A DNA stretch of 64,000 bases from Ianthella basta (GCA_964019415.1 OZ025868.1:14150491-14214490); one strand, 5' to 3'. Counted from the first letter of the stretch, positions 40,101 to 50,308 are shown. Numbers and translations are program-made. Notes: a model not told the origin generated them from the letters alone.

Positions 40101-41023
40101 TCGGCACCTGTATCCACCTTGAAATTCACATTCTGACCGTTGACTTGTATGTCACAAGTCCAAACGTTGCCGTCTCGCGAGCTGAGTGTGCTCAGGTAGG
40201 CAATGTCATCAAATTCTTGCTCAGGCATGGGGGTGTCCGTGACTTCTGCAACAGATTTGGACCTGCAATGAGCAGCAAAGTGTCCCTTGTGCTTGCACTT
40301 GTTGCACTGGACATCTCTGGCAGGGCATTGGTGGCGGGGGTGAGGGCCTCTCCCGCATCGTGAGCATGGCTGGCTAGGCTGTTGTCTTGCAGCAGGGGAC
40401 TTTGGGGGTTTCTTACCCTTGTGGCTTGATTTGCGGACTTGATCGATTGAAGTGACTTTGGCGCTGCTCCCTGCACTTGTGCTGTTCCCCAGGATCTCTT
40501 GGTGTTCCCTGACTGCCTCCCTTTGGCGGCTGAGGGTCTTTGCCTTCTCTAGGGTAAGATCGGGGTCTAGCTGCATCCTCTGGGACAGTGCTTGATCGCG
40601 GATGCCGACAACAATTCGATCACGGATCATTTGATCTTGTAGAGCACCATACTCACAGTTCTCCACGAGCTGATACAGGCTGGTAATGAATTCTTCCGCC
40701 GACTCACCGTCCTCTTGGGAACGTCGGTTGAAGCGCGCGCGCTCAAATATGATGTTCTTTCGGACTTTGAAGAAACTGTCAAATTTGGCGATCACCGAGC
40801 CGAACGTCTTCCGCTCGTCTGCGGAGATGTCTGTCGATGTCAGGACGTCCTCTGCTGTCTCTCCCATACAATAGAGCAGCGTGGACACTTGCTTCGTGTC
40901 TCCCTCCGTGGCGAGGCCAGATGCTTCACGGAACTGCTGGAAGCGTCGTCTCCAGCGGGGCCACTCGTCGGGGGACTTGAAGTCGAAAGGCGCTGGGGGC
41001 TGCAAACGGACACTGCTAGCCAT
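37148..41023 (-). CDS. Gag-pol polyprotein of LTR retrotransposon, 1291 aa
   Basis: Single open frame, ATG 21 nt after the 5' LTR. About 1-215: capsid-like gag. 220-253: two Cys/His knuckles, the second a canonical CX2CX4HX4C (CNKCKHKGHFAAHC), the first irregular. 303-307: aspartic protease VDTGA. About 410-640: reverse transcriptase with LPFG (553-556) and HMDD (581-584) in place of the usual YxDD. About 720-845: RNase H (ITADASAYGLGAVL). About 945-1160: integrase with an H-H-C-C zinc site (H951, H954, C984, C987) and candidate D1014, D1067, E1103. Gag and pol are fused with no frameshift signal. It makes virus-like particles and inserts the copy in the nucleus. No lesion is visible, so it may be active. 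Confidence 0.95.
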   Translation of the reverse strand: MASSVRLQPPAPFDFKSPDEWPRWRRRFQQFREASGLATEGDTKQVSTLLYCMGETAEDVLTSTDISADERKTFGSVIAKFDSFFKVRKNIIFERARFNRRSQEDGESAEEFITSLYQLVENCEYGALQDQMIRDRIVVGIRDQALSQRMQLDPDLTLEKAKTLSRQREAVREHQEILGNSTSAGSSAKVTSIDQVRKSSHKGKKPPKSPAARQQPSQPCSRCGRGPHPRHQCPARDVQCNKCKHKGHFAAHCRSKSVAEVTDTPMPEQEFDDIAYLSTLSSRDGNVWTCDIQVNGQNVNFKVDTGAEVTVISEDVSKALGLEALQPPTKKLYGPDQSPLEVLGETTVRLAYQDKQCTQAIFILQKVKHNLLGLPAIRALHVLIQVDTVSKPITDQTPIPHQYPSLFTGLGTLKGDSYVIQLKPDAKPFALYTPRNVPIPLRKKVQNELSRMQSLGVISPVEEPTQWCAGMVVVPKASGALRICVDYRQLNESVLREVHPLPKVDVTLAQLAGATTFSKLDANSGFWQIPLSEESRSLTTFITPFGRYAFNKLPFGISSAPEHFQRRMSQILAGQNGALCHMDDVLIFGHTQQEHDSRLKAALTKIQAAGLTLNADKCEFNKTEIHFLGHVINQKGISPDPQKTEAILSMDKPCSQTELRRFMGMTNQLGKFSPKIAELSQPLRELLGSKRAWLWGPAQDEAFEAVKAELAHPTTLALYDQDAPTKITADASAYGLGAVLLQRHDEAWKPVAYASKSMTETERRYSQIEKEALALVWACEKFEDYVLGKTIQLETDHKPLVPLLGTTHLDCLPPRILRFRLRLMRFSYTICHVPGKELYTADALSRAPLSASGDPQTEHIEQFVHTVVSALPASTDRLQEYRTAQLTDSVCADLIQLCQNGWPKHKHQVPEKLQPYWPVRGELTLNDDLLLRGHRIVVPQSLQKQTLQKIHSGHQGITKCSLRVTSAVWWPGVKQQLENLIHKCPECSKAAQAPRQPLICTPLPQHPWEKVASDLFEMDGKTYLLVVDYFSRYVEVQTLSTTTSASVIKALKAIFSRHGIPATVVSDNGPQYSSQEFAKFSCEYNFTHTTSSPRYPQSNGLAERMVRTVKSLLSKSSDPYSALLAYRSTPLPWCGYSPAELLMGRKIRSEIPQHPSTFIPEWSYLPVFRKKDRELKERQKTDYDHHHRVRSQESLPPEETVWVHTQDRTDPGRVIGPANTPRSYTIQTPSGVVRRNQFHITPRPAVDNSENVTQSEHDSGRDRVTTRSQTGTRVGPPPRLTYWRKGDVVSD
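37164..37176 (-). other. Polypurine tract
   Basis: On the minus strand GGAGAAAGGGAGA lies directly before the 3' LTR. It would prime plus-strand DNA and is also coding (WRKGD) at the end of gag-pol. Confidence 0.8.
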
Positions 41024-41030
41024 CTCGCTG

Positions 41031-41044
41031 CACTTCTGACACCA
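41031..41044 (-). other. Primer binding site candidate
   Basis: On the minus strand TGGTGTCAGAAGTG directly follows the 5' LTR. TGG pairs with a tRNA CCA end. The priming tRNA was not identified. Confidence 0.65.
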
Positions 41045-41303
41045 TGTAGTGCTCGTGTACGGATGGTTCGATCACGGACTGGACACTCGTGAACAACAAT
41101 ATTATTCAGCAACTCAACCGTACAGAACAATAGGACAATAAGCACGTGTAGTCACATACATAGTAACAGTTAACACATTACACCAACCATAATAGGTAGC
41201 CATGCTAAGTACAGTAACATAGTACTAAAGATAGAACACACTTAATAAACACCTAAAGACTACAGACTGTCACTGCAGTACTGTAAGTCAATCAGATACC
41301 ACA
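41045..41303 (-). repeat. 5' LTR (259 bp)
   Basis: Same 259 bp as 36905-37163. It carries the element's promoter by position. Confidence 0.95.
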
Positions 41304-41308
41304 AGCAC
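41304..41308. repeat. Target-site duplication AGCAC (right)
   Basis: Partner of 36900-36904. Confidence 0.9.
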
Positions 41309-42167
41309 ATTTTTTGTAAGCACTCTACAGTGCAATACAGTTGTGTCTGTGACTGCAGTAGAGCCACAAAGGGCTCACAGCTGCATTAGTAAATTATACT
41401 TGAGTGTCTTGCAGTATAGATATGACCCGTGGTCACGTGACTTCACTACGACTAAGCCCGGGAGAAAATTTTGTGTACTACGTTCCATTCAGGGCATGCG
41501 GCGTGCACTCTTCTAGCCTCACAGAGTAAGCAGCATGAAGCAAGGCGCAATATCTAATCATTGCAGAGTAACTTGTAACGCGTGCTAAAATTTCACTGCA
41601 ACAACTCCACAATGTTTCAGTACATCTCAAAGTAACAATTGCTCATTTAGAATGTCATATAGATTAAAAAGCAGTAGGCAAACATTTGACAGTTTGGTAG
41701 GGATGCTTTCACTGGATATGACTGGCTGCTCTGGAGACTTGAAACTCTTGCAAACCCAACGGTCTAGTGTGTCTTGATGTATCTTTCAGGCCAACAACAA
41801 TACTGTACCCCCAACTATCTGATTTACTGAACGTACACGGGAAAATTGCTAGCAAGTAGTTCGAGATTCAGGGGCGCCCTGGCGCCCCACGAGTTTTTTT
41901 TAACTCGAAATACTTGTTTTAACTCGAAATACTTGTTGATATAATTTAGACACGGGGTATATATAAAGTGGTGCCAGGCGTCAAATCCATCTCAGACTAC
42001 CCATTTGCTGCATTCATGTAAGTTGTACGTTGCCGGTATCCAAAGCATCGTCAATGCTCTGAATCTGTATGGACCTAAATATATGAAGTAGTGTTCGCAC
42101 TGCGTGCAAAGGCTTTGTGTATCTGCGAATTGGTGAGTAACGCTTCATTAGTGCCTTGGAGGAGGAG

Positions 42168-42290
42168 TGTGCTGGCTAAAAGGCTACCCTATGATGACTA
42201 TATGAGCGAATCATGGCTATAATTATGTGTGCTGGCTAAAAGGCTACCCTATGATGACTATATGAGCGAATCATGGCTATAATTATGTGT
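42168..42290. repeat. Exact 60 bp tandem duplication
   Basis: GTGCTGGCTAAAAGGCTACC and what follows is repeated with a period of exactly 60 bp, two copies. The same pair is mirrored in the right arm at about 47079-47201, so the duplication predates the inverted repeat or was copied with it. Confidence 0.9.
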
Positions 42291-42837
42291 CATGACTCGC
42301 TGGTCCTCCATTATTGGCCTACGGGTCACTAGACTTCTGTTGTATTTAGGGCTGTACCTCGCAGAAAAACAGTTAAGTAAGCTTCCTACTACAATGCTAT
42401 TACTTAAAAATGTTCTAGAAACACTTTTCGTTCCTTGGGTACACGGCGAAATCTAAAGAAAGATGATTTTGAGCCTAGCAAAGAGAAAGCGTCGAGCGCG
42501 CGGCCATTTTACAATGTCCTTCAGTGATAATTGGAGCTGTATCTCGCAGAAGAGACGTTCCTTAGGCTTTTTATTAGTATCACTCTATTAACACATGTTT
42601 ATGACCACATTTCGTCCGATTCAAACACGGCGAAACGTCATTAGAGAGGATTTAAAGCTTTGTAAAGAACGACTTGAGCGCCGCCATTTGCAATGACAGA
42701 ATATATATATATATATATATATACCACCACCACTGCCACCACATGGTGCCAGTACAATGCATGCATTCAGTATATCTGCCATTGCTCTAGAAAACACACC
42801 ACCACCACCACCACATAGTGCAAGTTACAATATCGCA

Positions 42838-43060
42838 GCCACCACCACCTGTGCCAGTAGAGTATGTGTGCTAGTTGGTCATAGAAAAAAAGCGCCACCA
42901 GTGCAAGTTACAGTAGCCACCACCACATGTGTCAGTAGAGTATCTGCACTAGTTGGTCATAGAAAACGACCACCAGTGCAAGTTACAGTGGCCACCACAT
43001 GTGCCAGAAAGTAAATGCGCTCGATGGCTGAAGAAAAAGACCACCAGCGCAAGTTACAGC
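42838..43060. repeat. About 75 bp minisatellite, left arm
   Basis: Units of 73-78 bp contain CCACCACCACATGTGCCAGT, GTATCTGCGCTAGTTGGTC and CCAGTGCAAGTTACAGT. The same unit recurs inverted at 43330-43610 and 44440-44900, and in the right arm at 45750-46010 and 46310-46560. Long open frames across it come from the repeat and are not taken as genes. Confidence 0.85.
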
Positions 43061-43118
43061 CGGTCAGAACCTGCACCGCTGCCATTGGAGTGCACGCTGC
43101 AGCAAGCAAATGTAAGCT

Positions 43119-43183
43119 TGCCTAAGGGCATGCCATTGAATTGGGGTGCATGTAAAGAAATTCAATGGCATGCCCTTAGGCAA
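43119..43183. repeat. Perfect hairpin with 24 bp stems
   Basis: CCTAAGGGCATGCCATTGAA and its complement pair across a loop of about 16 bp. Related stems recur at 43199-43270, 44328-44395 and 46100-46260. Confidence 0.85.
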
Positions 43184-43890
43184 GTTACAATAGAAAAAGA
43201 GCACCACCAGTGCATGCCATTGAATTTCTTCCCATGCACCCTCAATTCAATGGCATGCCCTTAGGCAAGCTTACAATTGCTTGCTGCATGCAGCGTGCAT
43301 TACAATGGCAGCAGTGCAGGTTCTGACCAGCTGTAACTTGCATGTGCTGGCCCGGAGCCACTGTAACTTGCACTGGTGGTCTTTTTCAATTACCAACTAG
43401 CGCAGATATTCTACTGGCACATGTGGTGGTGGCTACTGTAACTTGCACTGGTGTTCTTTTTCCATGACAAGCTAGCTCAGACACTCTACTGACACATGTG
43501 GTGGTGGCTACTGTAACTTGCACTGGTGGTGCTCTTTTTCTATGACCAACTAGCACAGATACTCTACTGGCACAGGTGGTGGTGGCTGCGATATTGTAAC
43601 TTGCACTGTGTGGTGGTGGTAATATATTATAATATAATATAATATAATATAATATAATTCCCGGGGGGTTAGGCACCCCTCATGAACATGTGATAGGTGT
43701 GCCTTTGAAGTATGGGAGATTTTAAGACTTTTAAATGAGGCAGAATTTTTAATTAGGCCTTCGTTCTTCTACAAGCAGCCCGCAAAATTCTAATATAAAT
43801 GTTCATAGCATAACACTTAATGTATGGTGCATTTATATTGATGCATAGTGGTATCTTGTATATGAATGCAACTGGGCTCGTTGAGACGTG

Positions 43891-45478
43891 AGATGTCCAC
43901 TATAGACATGTCCACTCCTCATCAGCAGCACTGGGCAGCGTCCAGGTGTCACCAAGCAGCCACGCTGTACATGATTGGTCAGCGTCATCCGTCTGCGCTG
44001 ATGTTAAAACGTCATTTTCACCCAAAAATACAGAGAAAGCATCGTGGCAGGGGTAAATAAACTGGACGCTGCCCAGTGCTGATGAGGAGTGGGATTTATG
44101 TGCGTGTGCGTAATTGAAATCTTCCATACTTCAAAGGCACACCTATCACATGTTCATGAGGGGTGCCTAACCTCCGGGAATTATATTATATTATATTATA
44201 TTATATTATATTATATTACCACCAGTGCAAGTTACAGTGGCTCTGGGCCAGCACATGCAAGTTGCAGCCGGTCAGAACCTGCACCGCTGGCATTGGAATG
44301 CACGCTGCAGCAAGCAATTGTAAGCTTGCCTAAGGGCATGCCATTGAATTGAGAGTGCATGGAAAGAAATTCAATGGCATGCCCTTAGGCAAGTTACATA
44401 TGCTTGCTGCAGTGTGCACTCCAATGGTGGCGGTGCAGGTTCTGACCGGCTGTAACTTGCGCTGGTGGTCTTTTTCTTCTGCCATTGAGCGCATATACTT
44501 TCTGGCACATGTGGTGGTGCAAATGGTGCTGGTGCTGGTCCGGGGCCACTGTAACTTGCACTGGTGGTCGTTTTCTATGATCAACTAGCGCAGATACTCT
44601 ACTGGCACATGTGGTGGTGGCTACTGTAACTTGCACTGGTGGGGGACTTTTTCTATGACTAACTAGCGCAGATACTCTACTGGCACATGTGGTGGTGGCT
44701 GCGATATTGTAACTTGCACTGTGTGGTGGTAGTGGTGATGGTGTTTTTTCTAGAGCAGTGCCGCATATACTGAATGCATGCATTGTAACTTGCACCATGT
44801 GGTGGTGGTGGTGGCGGTCATTTTCATCTAGGAATGCATGTGGTGGCCGTAATATTGTAACTTGCACTGTGTGGAGGTGGTAGTAGTATGTGGTAGCAGC
44901 GCCTGATGTGGTGGTCTGTTTTCTTGCAGCTCTAGCACATAATATTATATTGGTGTGCTCATTGCAACTTCCACTGTGGTGGTGGTGGTGGTGATGGCGG
45001 TTGTATTTATCTATGTGGTGGTATAGTAGCTGGATACTGTGGCTGGATAGTTGTGAGCAAGTGTACATGTTGGTGCTGCTCTGCTCCAGCATAGTGGCAA
45101 ATGCCTACAAATTGGTGTCAAAAATGTGATTGTTCAAAACATCACCTCCATTTTGTGACTAATTAAGCAATCCTGCTAATGACATGAGCAAATTGGTCAT
45201 CTAACTACATCCACTTAATATCACGACTTAGCAGGGCTGGGTCAGTAAGATATGCAATGAACCTCACTTTTCTCGGCCATTTTGCAACTAATTAAGAAAT
45301 CCTGCTAATGACATGAACAGTTGGCTAATCTGGCTAGGTCCACCAAGTGTCATGACTGAGCGGGCCGGGCTGGTTGAATACAACATACACCTCACATATG
45401 TCAGCCATTTTGAGACTAATTAAGAAATCCCGCTAATAACATAGGAAGGTGGACCACTTGGATGTGTCCACCAAGTTT
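43891..45478. other. Centre of the large inverted repeat
   Basis: About 1.6 kb separates the arms. It holds a small hairpin element (43912-44092), an ATTAT pentanucleotide run (about 44181-44218), more 75 bp minisatellite units and a 129 bp tandem repeat (45148-45478). The block 44115-44200 is the reverse complement of 43620-43725 and a direct copy of part of 45655-45750. No gene is supported. Confidence 0.7.
43912..44092. mobile_element. MITE-like element with about 31-34 bp inverted ends
   Basis: 43912-43945 (CCACTCCTCATCAGCAGCAC...) and 44062-44092 are inverted copies, differing by a 3 bp GCA insertion. The 116 bp between them has no coding frame worth calling. It is found in the centre of the large inverted repeat, not in the arms. 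Confidence 0.65.
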
Positions 45479-45500
45479 CACGTCTCAACGAGCCCAGTTG
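45148..45500. repeat. About 129 bp tandem repeat, 2.7 copies
   Basis: Units start at 45148, 45277 and 45405 with CCATTTTG and ACTAATTAAG, then AATCCTGCTAATGACATGA. Confidence 0.85.
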
Positions 45501-48301
45501 CATTCATATACAAGATACCACTATGCATCAATATAAATGCACCATACATTAAGTGTTATGCTATGAACATTTATATTAGAATTTTGCGGGCTGCTTGTAG
45601 AAGAACGAAGGCCTAATTAAAAATTCTGCCTCATTTAAAAGTCTTAAAATCTCCCATACTTCAAAGGCACACCTATCACATGTTCATGAGGGGTGCCTAA
45701 CCCCCCGGGAATTATATTATATTATATTATATTATATTATAATATATTACCACCACCACACAGTGCAAGTTACAATATCGCAGCCACCACCACCTGTGCC
45801 AGTAGAGTATCTGTGCTAGTTGGTCATAGAAAAAGAGCACCACCAGTGCAAGTTACAGTAGCCACCACCACATGTGTCAGTAGAGTGTCTGAGCTAGCTT
45901 GTCATGGAAAAAGAACACCAGTGCAAGTTACAGTAGCCACCACCACATGTGCCAGTAGAATATCTGCGCTAGTTGGTAATTGAAAAAGACCACCAGTGCA
46001 AGTTACAGTGGCTCCGGGCCAGCACATGCAAGTTACAGCTGGTCAGAACCTGCACTGCTGCCATTGTAATGCACGCTGCATGCAGCAAGCAATTGTAAGC
46101 TTGCCTAAGGGCATGCCATTGAATTGAGGGTGCATGGGAAGAAATTCAATGGCATGCACTGGTGGTGCTCTTTTTCTATTGTAACTTGCCTAAGGGCATG
46201 CCATTGAATTTCTTTACATGCACCCCAATTCAATGGCATGCCCTTAGGCAAGCTTACATTTGCTTGCTGCAGCGTGCACTCCAATGGCAGCGGTGCAGGT
46301 TCTGACCGGCTGTAACTTGCGCTGGTGGTCTTTTTCTTCAGCCATCGAGCGCATTTACTTTCTGGCACATGTGGTGGCCACTGTAACTTGCACTGGTGGT
46401 CGTTTTCTATGACCAACTAGTGCAGATACTCTACTGACACATGTGGTGGTGGCTACTGTAACTTGCACTGGTGGCGCTTTTTTTCTATGACCAACTAGCA
46501 CACATACTCTACTGGCACAGGTGGTGGTGGCTGCGATATTGTAACTTGCACTATGTGGTGGTGGTGGTGGTGTGTTTTCTAGAGCAATGGCAGATATACT
46601 GAATGCATGCATTGTACTGGCACCATGTGGTGGCAGTGGTGGTGGTATATATATATATATATATATTTCTGTCATTGCAAATGGCGGCGCTCAAGTCGTT
46701 CTTTACAAAGCTTTAAATCCTCTCTAATGACGTTTCGCCGTGTTTGAATCGGACGAAATGTGGTCATAAACATGTGTTAATAGAGTGATACTAATAAAAA
46801 GCCTAAGGAACGTCTCTTCTGCGAGATACAGCTCCAATTATCACTGAAGGACATTGTAAAATGGCCGCGCGCTCGACGCTTTCTCTTTGCTAGGCTCAAA
46901 ATCATCTTTCTTTAGATTTCGCCGTGTACCCAAGGAACGAAAAGTGTTTCTAGAACATTTTTAAGTAATAGCATTGTAGTAGGAAGCTTACTTAACTGTT
47001 TTTCTGCGAGGTACAGCCCTAAATACAACAGAAGTCTAGTGACCCGTAGGCCAATAATGGAGGACCAGCGAGTCATGACACATAATTATAGCCATGATTC
47101 GCTCATATAGTCATCATAGGGTAGCCTTTTAGCCAGCACACATAATTATAGCCATGATTCGCTCATATAGTCATCATAGGGTAGCCTTTTAGCCAGCACA
47201 CTCCTCCTCCAAGGCACTAATGAAGCGTTACTCACCAATTCGCAGATACACAAAGCCTTTGCACGCAGTGCGAACACTACTTCATATATTTAGGTCCATA
47301 CAGATTCAGAGCATTGACGATGCTTTGGATACCGGCAACGTACAACTTACATGAATGCAGCAAATGGGTAGTCTGAGATGGATTTGACGCCTGGCACCAC
47401 TTTATATATACCCCGTGTCTAAATTATATCAACAAGTATTTCGAGTTAAAACAAGTATTTCGAGTTAAAAAAAACTCGTGGGGCGCCAGGGCGCCCCTGA
47501 ATCTCGAACTACTTGCTAGCAATTTTCCCGTGTACGTTCAGTAAATCAGATAGTTGGGGGTACAGTATTGTTGTTGGCCTGAAAGATACATCAAGACACA
47601 CTAGACCGTTGGGTTTGCAAGAGTTTCAAGTCTCCAGAGCAGCCAGTCATATCCAGTGAAAGCATCCCTACCAAACTGTCAAATGTTTGCCTACTGCTTT
47701 TTAATCTATATGACATTCTAAATGAGCAATTGTTACTTTGAGATGTACTGAAACATTGTGGAGTTGTTGCAGTGAAATTTTAGCACGCGTTACAAGTTAC
47801 TCTGCAATGATTAGATATTGCGCCTTGCTTCATGCTGCTTACTCTGTGAGGCTAGAAGAGTGCACGCCGCATGCCCTGAATGGAACGTAGTACACAAAAT
47901 TTTCTCCTGGGCTTAGTCGTAGTGAAGTCACGTGACCACGGGTCATATCTATACTGCAAGACACTCAAGTATAATTTACTAATGCAGCTGTGAGCCCTTT
48001 GTGGCTCTACTGCAGTCACAGACACAACTGTATTGCACTGTAGAGTGCTTACAAAAAATGTGCTCACATAGTTTGCAATCTGCATAATAGATAGTTATAC
48101 CTATCCATTAATACTATTTCCTGTACGTTATTGTGTTTCTGCTAGATGGATCTTTGGGACTGGTTTTCTCGCATCCTCCAATACCTCAAGCCGTGGCAAA
48201 AGGGCTGCAGTAAGATGTTACTGCTATGTGGTCTTGACAACTCCAGTAAGACCAGTCTCCTTCAAATGCTGAGAGATGATCTAGACCCTTCAAGCCATTT
48301 T
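45479..48301. repeat. Right arm of large inverted repeat
   Basis: Reverse complement of the left arm (36663-36899 plus 41304-43890). It runs outward into the SAR1-like gene copy 2 and ends inside its first exon at 48301. It keeps the uninterrupted LTR target site at 48060-48064. Confidence 0.9.
47928..47937. promoter_or_regulatory. GTCACGTGAC E-box upstream of SAR1-like copy 2
   Basis: A palindromic CACGTG site 209 bp before the start codon. The left arm has it too (41432-41441). The dead copy 1 reads GTCACATGAC. The TATATAAG of copy 1 is shortened to TATCTATA here. Confidence 0.4.
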
Positions 48302-49060
48302 ACCATGAAGGAAGAAATCAATATTGGAGGGTACGCATACACCTTGCATGTTGATGCCTTGTACATATAAGACACGTGTATAAGGAATGTGATGCTCATG
48401 TTTTGAGTGTCCATCAAATTTTGTTACTATAATGATAGTTGTGGTTAAATGTAATTTATTGCATGTATTTGACATAGCCAGGCATGATGTGTTTGCTACC
48501 AAACAGGTTGAAGGTTAACTTTGTAATAAATTTATCATCTTGGGTTCATTATTTATCATTACATGCAATCTTGTGTCATTTTGAAGCTGTAGTGTGCCAT
48601 AAAAACTCAAATAACTGTAATGGTACCGGTCTTACAACCCTCCCTCCTTTCCATACTAGCCAACATTGCCTTCAAACTCATTGACATTGGAGGACTTCGT
48701 ACAATTCACAGGGTATTGAAGGACTACTATCCAACTGTAGATGCCGCTGTTTTCGTGATTAATGCAAATGATAGGGAACGCTTTAAAGAATCAAATGTGG
48801 AGTTAGCTGGCCTTTTGGCTGAGGATCAACTTGGACATGTACCTGTGCTCATCCTGGGTATCACGACTCCCGACATCCCCGGTGCTGCTTGTGAAGATGA
48901 AATGCGGCAAGTGTTTGGGCTGCACGATGTGACTACTGGAAAGGGAATTGTTCCAAAGAAGAATCTTCAGCACAGGCCTGTTGAGCTCTTCATGTGTTCG
49001 GTGCCAAATCGTGAAGGCCTTGGCAATGGCTTCAAGTGGTTAGCTCAGTACCTGGATTAA
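48146..49060 (+). CDS. SAR1-like small GTPase, copy 2, divergent G motifs
   Basis: Exon 1 starts with ATG 48146 directly after a TAG acceptor and runs to about 48360. Exon 2 is 48660-49060 (TAA). The exact donor of exon 1 was not settled. Exon 1: Trp-rich amphipathic start DLWDWFSRILQYLKPW, then G1 GLDNSSKTS (residues 29-37), EEINIGGYAYT. Exon 2: G3 DIGGLRT, VFVINANDRERF, LGHVPVLILG, TTGKGIVP, VELFMCSV, GFKWLAQYLD. It matches SAR1, the COPII GTPase, in order and ending. However, the P-loop glycine is Ser (S34), and NKxD is replaced by ITTPD after LG, which should impair guanine binding. No stop or frameshift is seen. It may be a non-canonical paralogue or an early pseudogene. Confidence 0.65.
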
Positions 49061-50150
49061 CAGCTAGTGCTGTGTAGTTATAGCTGAACTCAAGTTGACA
49101 TGGCTGCAGCTAGCATGCATGGATATCTTACAGTATTATTAATTTTGCCCAGCTGATCTACCCAATGTGGACTGCAAGATTTGGCTAACTCAGCTTAATT
49201 GTTTTTGTGAAGAATCTCTATTATTTCATGTGATTACACTTGACAGTGCCTCATTGGGTTTGTACCGTCTAGTGCTGTTTTTGCACGTGTGCACTCTAAT
49301 AGCGCTGCATTATTATAATGGCTGTTAACTAGACCCAAATGTGGAGACATGTATGTAGTGTGAGACAAAGGACTCAGGTCTGCATGACCAATGCATATGC
49401 ATGAGACTGACATGTACCAGATTGTGGGTAAATTCCTGATAACATGATGAATCTTGTGCAACATTCGCTATCCACCATAATACATTGCCAGATATATCTT
49501 TTATACGCAATTATTAGTTGATAAAACCTGCATGCTTGCAGATGTAACAAAGCTGAGTACGACCAACTCACAATTACATAGACATGGACATCTAGATCTA
49601 CCTGCATTATATTTGCTAACCGATCACAAAAATATAATTACCCACTAAGTTATGGAAGATTAGTTATTGGTGTGAACTATACATAACAGATGAGGCCGGT
49701 AGCTAGCCATATTAGATAGATAGCTACACCTTGGAGCTTATTGATTTAGTCATCGCACTGTACATGTGCAGTAAAGAATCATACAAGTCCATACATGAGA
49801 ATGGCTGGGTGTAAGATAGCTATAATTATTCATGACCGTGATTATAAAACTTATAACTATACGCACCTATTACAATGAATTTTTAACATGCTAGATGGTT
49901 TGATTGACCATGTGTATGCACGCGCGTACGCTAATAGATATCTATAGCTCCGTAACAGCTGAAAGACCACGTGTGAAGGTATATGTCGCCTGGAAGATGT
50001 CCTGCTCTAGCTGAAACCCAAACCTTGATTGGTAAGTAGCAGCCTCACTCGGCACATTTCTGTATATAGCCGTTTCTTGTTTGCGAGTAAAGTGGTAGCT
50101 AGCTAACTAGAAGTAGCTGCGCATGAAGCTAGCTATACAGACTAGCTAGC
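49061..50150. other. Spacer between SAR1-like copy 2 and unit F
   Basis: Up to 49440 it matches 33221-33580, i.e. the intron that precedes the NPxY exon of B'. That exon itself is absent here. 49930-50280 is the 5' region shared with the inverted unit X, and it ends in a leader-like exon with donor at 50263. Confidence 0.5.
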
Positions 50151-50308
50151 TATGTGAAGCAGGAAGTCCGAGCATCATGAACATCCATTACTGCAGGCGG
50201 ACCATGCAGAGCGATATAGGTTTACACGAACTCTTCAACATAGATTGAACCTCAGTTCGCAGGTACGTAGATCCTAGTTAGCTACGTAGATTAACAGTTG
50301 CGCTTGGT

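Larger units (their letters stand above)
36905..41303 (-). mobile_element. Complete Ty3/gypsy-type LTR retrotransposon, 4.4 kb
   Basis: Two 259 bp LTRs (36905-37163 and 41045-41303) look identical over their whole length, start TG, end CA and are flanked by the 5 bp duplication AGCAC. Between them is a single minus-strand gag-pol frame. A TGG-starting primer site abuts the 5' LTR and a purine tract abuts the 3' LTR. Order of domains is protease, reverse transcriptase, RNase H, integrase, which defines Ty3/gypsy. There is no envelope frame. Identical LTRs and an open frame mean recent insertion. It interrupts the left arm of the inverted repeat upstream of the truncated SAR1-like exon. Confidence 0.95.
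36663..43890. repeat. Left arm of large inverted repeat (interrupted by LTR element)
   Basis: 36663-36899 plus 41304-43890 (about 2.8 kb without the LTR element and one target copy) is the reverse complement of 45479-48301. Positions pair with sums of 84964 outside and 89368-89369 inside, so almost no indels separate the arms. All stretches compared looked identical or nearly so. Contents from outside in: SAR1-like exon 1, its promoter, about 1 kb of unique DNA, a 60 bp tandem duplication, a TA repeat and a 75 bp minisatellite with hairpins. Confidence 0.9.
47826..49440. repeat. SAR1-like duplication, copy 2
   Basis: Direct copy of 31960-33580, including promoter, both exons and 3' flank. 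Confidence 0.8.

Noticed and set aside
43386-43676. 96-codon frame duplicated exactly at 45693-45983
   Set aside because: The identity comes from the inverted repeat, and the content is minisatellite plus an ATTAT run, so conservation is not evidence of coding.
44394-45092. 232-codon minus-strand frame rich in His and VQVTVATTTCASRVSALV repeats
   Set aside because: It follows the 75 bp minisatellite and a CCA-rich run. The same phrases appear in several frames and strands in the repeat.
45148-45500. Tandem units considered as a CRISPR-like array
   Set aside because: Unit of 129 bp, no short repeat-spacer pattern, and eukaryotic context.
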